DNA from: Acanthaster planci | Lineage: Eukaryota; Echinodermata; Asteroidea; Valvatida; Acanthasteridae | Assembly: GCF_001949145.1 (NCBI RefSeq) | Contig: NW_019091424.1 | Coordinates: 675,337 to 739,336 of the forward strand | Direction: 5' to 3' | DNA length: 64,000 nt | Part shown: in pieces, positions 50,501 through 62,500 of the stretch | Numbering within the stretch: the stretch's first letter is position 1 | How the letters are laid out: every line of letters starts with the position of its first letter | Notes under the pieces: generated by a model | Told to the model about the DNA's origin: nothing | Seen by the model: only the letters and a program-made list of their open reading frames with translations | Database searches by the model: none | Made by a program: the position numbers and the translations under genes

Positions 50501-53500
50501 TCTAACCCCCTATACTGTTTAAATAGTCACAGACAGTAAAAAAAAAAACCCCATATTCCCAGCTACATGTACACCGACCACACGCACGTCGCATGTCACT
50601 CGATTGATTTTGACCGTTAGGATGGCTTTGTCCAATTTGTCAAGGTGAGAAGAAGTCAGGGGGCTATTACAGCAACAAATCCAGCATTTTATACAAAAGC
50701 ATCTGGTACTAGACTGTAAAGTTCTCCGCTTAAGTCACAAGAGTTCCTGTCTTTTCATCAGGCATAGCGCCGATCATTGTCTGTTTATATTAGAACAGGC
50801 CAAGTTTTTGTGCACATACTGATGGGAACTGAGAGTCAAACAAAGGGATATTTGACAAATTGAAAGACTCACCTTTGCCGTCTTGGGCAATATAAAGTGC
50901 CAGGCACACGATCAGTTCTCACACTTTCTTTGTTTTAATGAGCTGCAGTGTTTGAGTCATCTTTCTGCATACTTACGTATGGATGTCTGCACAATTGTGG
51001 GTACCGGAGAATTTTTGTTTAGCCACATTCAAATATTTCAATCTTACATTCACCAGTAGGCCTGTCTTAACCCAGGTTTTTGACACGCAAGTAGAGTATT
51101 TGTCCCCGTTTGCTTATTTTTTAGAATGTCACCAACTGGCTGTTGTCAGAAGACAATCCCCACTGAGATCATGCCTTGTGTGTTACACATTTATTTTATA
51201 TCCTCCATTGTTTCTTATTTTGCCCCCCTCCTTTCTAACCCATGTTATCATTTCCCTCGTGACATTTCTGTTCTGAACAGCTGTCAGATGGACATGAAGA
51301 CTTCCGAAGCAGATTTTGTGTTTAACGTTAAGGGTGCCAGGTCAGAAATTGAGTCTCTCTCATTGTACGGTTGTCAATGTGTGAACAGTTTGGTGTCATA
51401 CAAACGCACATCTTCCGTATTTATATATTTGTGAATTTGCACTTGCACAGTCGTCAGAATAACTAGCATCAGCATTGCCTTTTTTTTTCCAGTGTGATTT
51501 GCTTGACGCCCGTAACGTATGTTCTTCTTGCATACTCCTTTAGATAAAGGAAAACTCTTTAATATTGGTGTGTATAGATAAATCTGAGCGCATAATCATT
51601 TTGAATAATTAAGGGAAGGCCTCTGGTAATCAGTGATGTTTTTAGGGCATAGGAGTTTTCTTGTCGGTGAACCCTTTGATGTTGTTGGCAAATTTGGCAC
51701 TGTAACTATTGGCTGATGAGGTTGCCACCTTCAACATTTCCTTCTGTAATTATAACATTTTCCTTGGTCCCGTCCATATTTCTACCCCCAACCTCTTCAC
51801 TTCCAAACTTGCGGTAGGTTGAAGCTTTCGAGTAAAATTTTTCATGGCCCCTACCCCACAGTCTATGGGCAGATTTTGATCTAATGTAAAAAAAAAAGTG
51901 GTCAGGAGAGCTGAAAGAAAAACCCTAATGGTGGGCCTTCCCGATATTCACAGATAACGTGCGGATTCATCTATATCACACAGCAAACTGGATGTGTGGA
52001 GGTTTTAAAGTGACATAACACGACGGGCAAAGGTATTTCAGGAAGCATACCATGCCTGTGGAGGCATGTGCATTTTCCAATCTGGGTTCTTCTGTTGGCA
52101 GTTTCACATACGCCAGAATGTTGAGAGACTTTGAAGGTGTGGGCCTTTCTGTGCCCATCTGTGTAAATTGAATGGTGACTGTCAGTCATGTGACTGAAAA
52201 TCCTCTATACGAATTACGTCCTACATGTAGGAAAAAGAGTGGGTAACACATAACCAATAATTTGCTTGCTGGGGATGAAATAACGCTGTTAATATGTGAT
52301 AGTGAAAAGCAGTGGGCGCTGTGAAGCCGTCACATGGGCAGGAATCCATTAGTTGCCTTGAATAACACCGTGCTAATCAACTGGAATTGTGGTGGCTTTG
52401 TGAGGAATCGTAAGAAAATAATGGCAATTGAAACAGTTCAAGCAAACTTGCAGTGCGGAAGTAAAAGTTTTAACCCCTACTAATTGTTTATCAGTTCAGC
52501 CCCATAGTATCACATGCAGTTTCTAGACACATGTCTACATTTTACTGAGGAAAAATCTCGCTCAAGGTGTGGGTTGTTGGCATTATTGTCGTCTCATTGA
52601 TGAAAAAGGAAGCGGTTAGACTATCGTCGGGATGCCTTACCACTGTCATGACCACGTGTCAAGCTCCGCATCAAGACCATGGGTTGTGCACATTTTCAGC
52701 TTGAAGTATAAACGTGGGTGTATTCTGTGCCATATTGAGTGTGACTGGCAGTTCATTTACTAAATGGCTCTAGACAAGACACGAGTATCAACTTTCACCA
52801 AAAAGGAAGTGTAGCAATGATGGTTTTGATCAAGAGAGTTCTCTTCTAAAATATTTATGTCAAACTTGAGCAATGTACAACTAAATGACCAATAAGCTTA
52901 TTGCATGTCTTAACTGTCGCTGATCCTAACAAGTGTCATGCAGTAATACACGTATTTGTCGCACAGTCAAAGATAAAAACTGACGTTTTGTAATGCTACA
53001 GTAATAAATGTTTTTGACCTGCTGTCCATACGCGGCTAATATGGGGCTTGCAAGGCCATATAATTTTGTTATCAATAAGAAAAATGTTTATTGACTGGAA
53101 CAAAAAAGTCTGAGGAAAGCTTGTGGAATATTGGAATCTTTTTAGCCATGTGTTTTGAGTTGTGAATACCAGTGTAAAGTCGAGGTGAACTAGTCATCGA
53201 CGTTGATTTTAAACAGCTTGAAATTGTTGACGGAATAAAAGAAACCAAATGAGTTTTGAAGGGATATCCTCACGTTCACGTTTCTTTTCTTGGTGTGTGG
53301 TCATTGTTGGTGAATCTGACCGAAATGAAACAATTTTAAATTTTTTTTCTTGCCATTTCATTGTTTTGGTATTCCATAGAAGGCCATTTGGCCTACTCGT
53401 ACCCTTGTACACGTACATTGCCTGTGTGTATTGCATGCACATAACATCCCAACCTCCTTAATTTGCACCTGTCATTCCGCCATGCACCACCTTCACTGGT

Positions 53501-56500
53501 GTTTTCACCGGGAATAAATATGCACCTGTTACCGCTCATTATTTTAGTCCCATTTTGATCTGCAACGGTGGAAGTTTGTTTTTACCCCTTTCCATGTGGA
53601 ATCTGTGTATACATAAATATATTCATGTATGCATGAATTATGGAAGATACTCATTAAATGTAATATTTTGCCTAGATTTTGTGATATTATTTACAACACG
53701 TATTTTGTAGTTGTGTGTCCAGACCAGATTCGCTGTTATGACATGCATAATTACAGATACAAAGTAATTTGAAAATCATTTGCAGAAAACCAAATTTCCA
53801 TTCCAGTTGAAGGTGATGGTTTTAAAGTTTGCTGAAATGTTTTCCAAGGCAGAGCATACTTTTGACTGTGCATAGTTAAAGTTAACGCAAATTAATCAAC
53901 ATACTGAAAGATGGCCATTTGTTGTAAGCTAACTTTCTGTTTCCATTGTAACCAAAGGAGCAGTCCTTGAAGATTTTTTACTGGTCATTAGGGCCGGTGT
54001 GTTTATTTTGGTAATTCAAATAATTAATCCTCGAACTGGCACATTTGATTTAATAAATCAAATTGGGTATGAAATTTTTTTTCAAAAGAAAGTGGAGTGA
54101 ATGCTATAGAAATATTAGGACATTGCAACAACTGTTGAGGAATATATGAAGGTTAATTAATTGCTTAACCAAGACTATAAACTAATGAAGGAATGATTAA
54201 TCAATCAATCAATCAAAAAGTTGTTAGAAACTTGTGGCTGTGTTACTTTTGTGAGCATTGTTGACTTTATCTGTTTTTTATTCTATACAAACAGCCCCAA
54301 GCAAGCCCAAAGTTCCAAAGTTCCAACTACAGATGTGCCGCCATCTACCACTGCGCCGTCTCCATTCGACGAATATGTGACTGCGCTCTACTGGGCTGCA
54401 GCGACCATGACGAGCACCGGCTATGGTGACATCAGTGCGCATACGACCATCGGCCGGGCGATTGCCCTTGGGGCCATGTTGATTGGGCTGCTGCTCTACG
54501 GTTACTGCCTGTCGTCCATTGCAGCAACTCTGGCCAATGCTGATGCCCCAAGGTTTGTCATAATGCTCTTCACTTTACCTCATACCTGACAACGATCTCA
54601 CATCTCTCATCACTATGGCTCACCCATTATTCATGAGTGAGCATCGTATTATTACTGGGTAGTTCAGCAATAGACCAGTCTATCATAAGTCCATCATAAG
54701 TCCTCACAAGCACACCACAAGTCCTCGCAAGCACATCATAAGTCTATCACTAGTCCTCACAAATCTATCACAAGTTATCACATGTCTTTCACAAATGCAT
54801 CATCCAGCCTCAAGCCAAACTGCAAGAGAACTATGACGAAAACTCTCTATTGCCATTAACCCACGTGTTACTTGTGTGGAGTTGTGAAAGGACCGGTGAC
54901 TGACTCGTGATGGATTCGACCACAGCCCTGTTGGTACAAACATCCTTTACCCATTTCCTTGGTATTGGACGACATGTTTATTCGATCTTAATTGTTACCA
55001 ACCCAGAGTGAACTTCCAGGAGAAGTTGTTTGCTGTGCAGGAGTTTATGAAAGACCACAACTTGAAATTAAACCTCCAGCATCGAGTGGTGAAGTACCTT
55101 GGCTTGGTGTTCAGAAGACACAGGTAGGTTTTTGTATGAAAGCACATCACGCCCATTTATATACCACCGATATTTTCTGCATAGGTGTTAAAGTGTACCA
55201 AAGTGACTATGTCACCAAATGAGCCTCTGAGCCTCTGTTGCTGGGAAGATTGTGTCCTCTCTTGGTCCGCTTGGGGCTCATACTCAACAGAAATGTTTGA
55301 CCCAAAGTGGACATTTGAAGCGGTAATCCACATGCATAGGCTGTATTGGGTGGCAGCCCTTGTTTTTGGATTGTATTAACTTGAGATGGGATTTGATGGT
55401 GATTGACATTGCAGGGGTGAGGTGATGCCTGGTGGAGTGCGTCTCATGCATGACATGCCCATCCAACTGCAGCAGGAGATTGCCTTCGAAGATGCTCAAG
55501 AGACGCTAGGCCAGGTGGGTAGAAAGAACAAGGCTTGCCATAGGTGACCGTGGTAATGCTGTCACTGGTCAGTAGCAGCGGCCCCCCTAATGGTGGTAAG
55601 CACTAGTGTGGGTGACCATTGTGTGGAGCTACTCTTCTGTGACAGTTACTCCATACAGGACCCAACACATGCTTTCCACCATTAAAGGGGGCCATGGGAA
55701 ATGTCCAGTGAAACGTTGGATTCGTCTACATAAGGGACAAATACTTGTCAGTGTGATAGTCATTGTAAGGAATCTGAGTGATTCACATTGATTGACTTTT
55801 TCGAAATCTGCCTCATGTGGTGAGTTTCACAGTATGTGAGATTGACAGGGGCATTGTTTGATTGGTCAGGTGCCACTTTTCAAAGACTGCGACGCCGCAT
55901 TCCTGCGCATGCTAGCCTTGAAGACCCATGCCTATCTCTTCACGCCTGGAGACATGATAGTGTACGAAGGCGACATGGGGCGAGAGATGTACTTCATCCG
56001 CCGGGGAACCTGTGAGGTGAGTGTCCAAGTTTCTGTGTACTCCTGCCACACAAGGATCTTGATTTCAGGAGAAATTCTTTTGTTAGGGGCAGACTGTTAT
56101 GTATAGACAAGTCCGTCCCTGACATGTTAAAAATTGCCGTTGGCATTTTGCATATTTTGCCAAGCTGATACATAACAGAGTTTGCAAAATCACTTGAGTG
56201 TACACCTTGCCAGATGAATGAGTCGGTAGAATGAGATTTTAACAAAGGCTCTTTAAGCTTGAGGGTTATGTCAAGTAAAGTTCTCTGTCTTTGTCCAGTG
56301 ATGAACATTTTTCTGTTCTGTCTCTCCAAGGTTCTGTCCAAGGATATGACCAGGGTGACCAGCACCATTGGGCCTGGCCAGTATTTCGGTGAAGTGGGCC
56401 TCATCTTTGGTGACTACCGCACAGCCACTGTACGGGCGGCATCCTACTGTGAGCTGCTGATGCTCAAGCGCTCGGATCTGGATGAGGTCTTGCAGCATTT

Positions 56501-59500
56501 CCCCCTCATTGCTAAGTAAGTATTGTGGAGAACACTCAGGAAAAGAATCCGCTTTAGGAGTTCTGAAATGTTAACAGTTTTCTCAAATAATGTTGGCTAA
56601 ATTTCACAAAATAATCCCTCCCCCCCAAAAAGAGCCTAATCTTCACACAACTGAAAGCTTTGTGTGTGCCTTTCATCTGTGAGTAGACTATTTGGACATA
56701 CATTTCATGTTTGTGCCTGAGGGCTACATGTATGTCACAGTGCTTTCTGAAAGCATAGTTTTAAGCTTCAAGTACACGCCCATATTGTTTTTGCTTAAAG
56801 TTTGACATATATACATGTTTGTCTACACGTACATGTGGAGGTAAGTCAGTGCAATTTTGTTCTTTATTTCTCTCTTTGAAGCAGTTTTCATTTCAAAATT
56901 GTGTTCTCCTATTTCGAGCAGTTTTCGTTATTTTATCTCACTGTATGTGTAATTGACCTGCTGTGGTAAGAGGTAACCCTCAGCTGCAAAATGATGTGTG
57001 AAGAGCCCTTTAAAACAGGCACTGTTGGGTATGGCCACAGGGCTATCACAGTGTACCTTTAATAACCAAAAACCAGTCAAAGCCTTTGGTGCCATAGCTA
57101 TTGGCAAAAAGTAATGCTGTTGGCACGGCCAATGGCAAATGAAGCCATGGCAAATGGCAAAAACGGATGCCATAGCCAATGGCAAATGAAGCCATAGCCA
57201 ATGGCAAATGAAACCATAGCCAGTGGCAAATGAAGCCATAGCCAATGGCAAATGAAGCCAATCAAGCCATCACGAATGGCAGAAACCAATGTGGTAGCCA
57301 TGGCAAATAACCTATAGCCACCGGCCAAAAGCTGTGCCATAGAGAAAGCCATGTTACAGTGCAACCATACTTGTTCACTTGCCTCATCAGAGAGGGTCAC
57401 ATGTATTGTTTGGTCTGCTTGTGTATGTCTCTAGTGACAGTATTTTCAGACGGAGTTGTCAACTTAATTTTCATGGACATGTAAATTTCAAAGGAATTGC
57501 ACTCTGTAGATGTTTATCTCGAGTCAGATCCAACATTGCTCTCGGGTATAGTACGTGCACATTTGAGAGGAGAACGCGTCAAAAAATGCTTTTTCATAAC
57601 AATAGTTTTACTTGTAGTTAATGCTGATGCTCTCGAGTATACTGCAGAAAATATACTTGGAGTAAGTTTGCACTGCACAGGTGACAAATTGTCTCTTGGA
57701 AAGGCAGTCTCTTGTGGCATTGATAGATCTAGAACACCTAGCACTGCAGGTTCGTGTGCTATGAATTGTGTGATGCTAACTTGTCATTCCTGCTGTTCTA
57801 GTGGGTTGGAAGCTGCTGTGTCTCATTGGGAGAAGGATCGCAAGGAGAAACAACACGACGATAAAGGGTGTGTCTGTCAGTGGAAGCACACACGATACAT
57901 GCACTTACATGTAGTGGCAGGAACTGCACAAGATTTGTTTCAAAACACAAACCTTTGATTGTTTCGCTAGAAGCTTACAACATTTTTCTGGGCTGGGCAG
58001 CCCAATACACCCTGTGTAAATTGTGCATGTAATAAACTGAGCTGCTAGGTTTTACATAACAAATCTTGTCCAGCGCCTCTGCCGAATTTCAGTTTGTGTA
58101 CATGGTAGTATTAAGAGGTGATTCACAGCACGTGCCTCTAAATGTTTGCCTTCTATACAGAGAGGCGGTTGTAACTGCCAACGACTTGTGTAAAAGGAGC
58201 ACTGTTTGGCCACATGGATGTTGATTTTTCGCACAATGCACTGGAAAAGTTTGCCCTCTCTGTGGCAACATTTGGGTGGTATTCTGTGAATCCCAATGTT
58301 CCGAGGAGATTTTCAGTGACATCATTTGAAGAATGCTTTTGTATTGGTATGCTAAGAGGAACTACGGGATGAACGTCACATTTCTTGAACAAGTGCCACT
58401 CTATAATTGAGTCGGTCAAATAGTTGATTTATTTGGGACAAATTCCGACACAGGGTTCACACGAGGTTGTCATTTGAATGATGTCATTGAAAAATCAGTT
58501 TTGTTTTTCTTGTCATTAACCCCAAAGCCTAGTTTTTCCACCTGCTTTTAGTTTGCCGCTCACTCTTGCTTATTTATATTTTATGTTTGGTGTCAGCTTG
58601 TGAAGCCCTTTTTACACAACAAGAAAAACATCATGACCTGTCTTTGAAAGATCTTGCAATTTGAACCTGGTTGAGAGAATACCTACCTGGAGTGACATAG
58701 CATTTTCTGGATTGCTCATAACTTTTATGTCGTAGTTCATGCGGGAGTCCAATGAAAGTGACAATTTGGTGAAAAGGCAATTCAACACCTTGTCGAAAGC
58801 CTTATTAAGGTGCTTGGGAATGGGATTGGCTGCCCCCTACTAGAATCTGCCCTCAAGGATGGGTGGCTTTTTGTGTGTGTGTAAAAAGGGCTTGAGAAGA
58901 TGACTTGGCTTGCAACGTGATCTCAGTAGCTACACTCCCACAGCTTCACTGTCCTCACCCATCACGGCATTGTTAGTGAACACATTCATTAACTTTATGC
59001 TGTAGATTTTGACCTATGCACCTTTTGCCAAGCTTTGCTGTCAAAGCACTCACACACTGGAAGTGCGTACACCTGTGCTCATTTGCTTTTTGGGCTATTG
59101 TTATGGGGAGCTGAGCCAACTCAAATTCAGCATTCAATTTGACATTTGGCTGACAGAATATTTTTGAAAGCCAGGAAATTAGCGCTCACAGTCAGATTAC
59201 ATATTTGAATTACTAATATTATTATAGACATATCCGAGAAGGCGCCATTTCTTGGGACTGTTGCACTCGCACACATCTTAACTTAAGCGCACACATGCAT
59301 ATAGATGTAGGCAAGTCATGGCACCCTATTGGTCGGAGAGGAATGTAATGTGCGGGTACCACTAGCGTGCGAACAGGACCTCCGCGCAGTAATGGCTTCT
59401 AATAATTCCTCTTTTGCCGGATTTGTCTTTCGCAATGACAATGCCAGTGATGAAGATGACAATATAAGAAATGCGTACATTTACCGTTGAGCTCTCACGA

Positions 59501-62500
59501 CAGAGCCAATGATGTAAATGGATAATTTTCATTCAAACATCTCTCCACAGCACAGGCGATGGTGACTAGAAACAGACATTTTTTTTGATGATGTGCTTGT
59601 GTCTCAAAAAGTTGTGCCGTTTTGTTTCTTCAACCTGTGTTTACCGGTGTCTTTGAAGTGCAGTTGCAGTGAATGTTGTGTGTTTACTGTGCAGCCCTAG
59701 GCCATCAACATGTGGTCACAACATTTCTTTTGTCACTGATGAAGTGCTCATTTTATACATGCATAACTTACATGTGCTATCCTTGTGAAGTTTACTGTAT
59801 TGCCTCTAAAATGTACATTTTCATTTTCAAGGTTGACAGGCAAATGTTTTTTTACAGCTGCATGCGCACAATTGTACAAGATTGCCCACTGAACCAACAT
59901 ATAAACCTCCATAGCACCTTTTTTTTTTTTAAAAACATAACAGAAACCTGTCATTTTTGTTAACATATCTGTTATGAAATTACCCTGTAGTTTTTGATCT
60001 TAGCGAAAGTTAACAGAATTTTATTTGCAGCCTGTAGTTTGTTCCTGACATGAATTTGAAGCACGGTGAATTCACAATGGTTGCGATGAATGTCACAAAA
60101 ATATTTAGGATGTTGTGAAACTCACTTTTGCTTTCATGTGAAGTATGAACTGACCCTAACCCTACCCATTCCACTCCAAGCTGATGTAAACTCGGTTTAC
60201 CCAACATATCTGAATCCTTTGGGGTCCACCAGGAATTATTGGAGGATGTTGTATGGTTGAGGAAGGTAGAGCCCAGCCTCTGTTCGTTGTACCAGACAAG
60301 GTGCCTGACTTTAATGCCCTGTGAACATTAATGTGGCTCGTTACATAGGATTCAAGAAGGTTCCTTACACGAGTGCTTTGGTGTCGGGGTTAAGATAGTT
60401 CGAGTTGTGGTGGACTTGGTCAAGGTAAACCGCTGAACCCAGCATAGCCTAGCCCAACCCATCTGAGCTCAGTGAAAACCAGCCCTTACCGGACATAACC
60501 CTGATGACTCCACATGCATGTATTTGTACATCACCCTTGGCTAAATGCACTTCATGCATGAACCATGGTGAGAAATGCCCCTAGTACAGGTGTTCCATAA
60601 TTTTGGAATTGTCGTCACAAAACAAGCATGATAGCAGGGATAACGACGAGCTCATCAGATTTGCGTGGACATACCTTTGTCTCATCCAGTGTTCATTTCT
60701 TCCAATGCGGACAGGCAATTCAAGGAGGCAGCAGGAGATGAGGAACATCTGAAGGAGTTACGTAATGCCTCGAGACGCCAGCATGAGTTGGACGTCATCA
60801 GAGGTGAGATCGCTTTTGGTGTGGCAGGACCATTGTCAAGTCCATTGCAGGTCCTCGCACCAATCCTGTCGCGAGGCTAGTCACAACTGCAGTCATTGGC
60901 AAAAGGATGCTCTTGTGACGTGGCTCAAGACTTGCGTTTCTTGCAGCTGACTCGCAGGGATCGGACATGTGATGGATTTGATTGTATTTCAGCTCAGTGA
61001 AATGCAAGTCACAGTCACTTTTGTTGTTGGAAGATACTAAATTTGTTGTTAATATTTTATCATCAGACACAGATGATCTTCAGGCAGATAACTCAGTGGA
61101 GGCAACATCCCATCAACCAACAGATGCCTCTGTCAAGGTCTTTGACAAGTGAGTAGCAAGATGCAAGATGAATATTCAACATCGATGTGAACTTTTTCAT
61201 TGATCCAACCTGGGGCAAAGCAGTTTCTGCAGTGCCACTGTGAACTGCCTGGATTCGTTCACTCAGTGCGCTAACTGTACTCATAGTCGGCAGCATTTGT
61301 CCAAGGAGACACTAAGGCGCATAATTGTTGTTTTTCTTACCCAAAGTTTGTGGCTTTCTTGTTTTTGTTTGACAGGGATTCTGAGGATTACACTGAGCCT
61401 CTCAGTCAGCTCAGCCTGGTGGGCAGACTCTTCTCCAAGCTACTTATGAGGTACAAGAAAAGTTCCAAGAGACTTTCATTCAGACATGCAACTCAGTTGT
61501 CTTCGTCGTATATCCGCTCCAAGCGGAATAAAAGAGGGCGTGTTTATTTTGGGTACTCACTGCATAGGTGTGCCATGAGGCGCGTAAGTATATGCACGTG
61601 TGACGCGGAGCATGCTGAGTACGCGTAACTAATTTATTCCTGCATGTATGGTCTTTGCGTACGCGCAGAACATGTGCAAGAACCTGCTTGTAACCACCTG
61701 TCTTTCTTCTGCTGATTGGGGGTGCACTTCAGCTCACGGCGGATAGGCCAGTTGACTGTTTGTTGGTTTAGCATAGCTCTCCAGGTTGTTCAGGCCAGAA
61801 GCCAAGCTTGATGTAACAACATGCAGAAGTCAGTGTAGTTCCATTTTGAAGAATGTATCTTCATTGAGACTGTTCTTGTGAAATTTAACTGTCTTCAATT
61901 GAAAGCTTTTTTGTGCCCTCTCAATTGTTTAGTACCTCAGACTGATCGGCGTTGAGTTTTTTGTTTTTTGTCGGGTTGAGTGTGAGTCACATTTTCATTG
62001 TCCCAATTTCTGTCTTAACACAGCTGTGCGTTGCTACCGAGTGGCACGTGGTTTAAGCGCTGGGAGGTAGTCCGCGTTGCCGTGGCGATCCTCATGGCAT
62101 TCACTGTTACACTCCAGGCCTCTTTCTCCCACATGGATGTTGCGTTGTGGGTCATCAATTACTCACTTGATCTGATCTGCTACATTGACATGTGAGTCTG
62201 ATTGACTTCTGAAAGATATACACCGTGACGGCTTTACTCGAGCACATCATTAAGTTCAGACCATCACAACAGACATATAGCTAGATAGACTATATGGACA
62301 GATAGCCTGAGTTTGGTGTTTGACCGTAATGGTTTTGAAAATTTGTAATGTGATTACTTTGTCTTATTATTTTGGTTTGACTGTAAGTAAATTTCGACTT
62401 TTTTACCATCTTGAAGAGAAGAAATACTTATTACATGGAGTCTCCTGTCGATGCGACAGATGAGTAGGCAGACAGGTCATTTGCCAATGTGGGACTTCAT

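Larger units (their letters stand above)
57868..60714 (+). other. CNGK intron 21 (2.8 kb)
   Basis: It holds a doubtful MITE arm (58112-58152) and copy 2 of repeat B with a 32-residue ORF (59325-59490). No further channel exon was found. Confidence 0.7.

Noticed and set aside
46928-57261. Minus-strand frames with FICHWLWLHLPLAMASFAIG-type repeats (57046-57261)
   Set aside because: They are translations of the 22-bp tandem array, not a protein gene.
57497-57958. 153-codon open frame around predicted exon 21
   Set aside because: Only the 66-bp part with splice sites and matching phases is supported. The rest has no domain and does not join to neighbouring exons.
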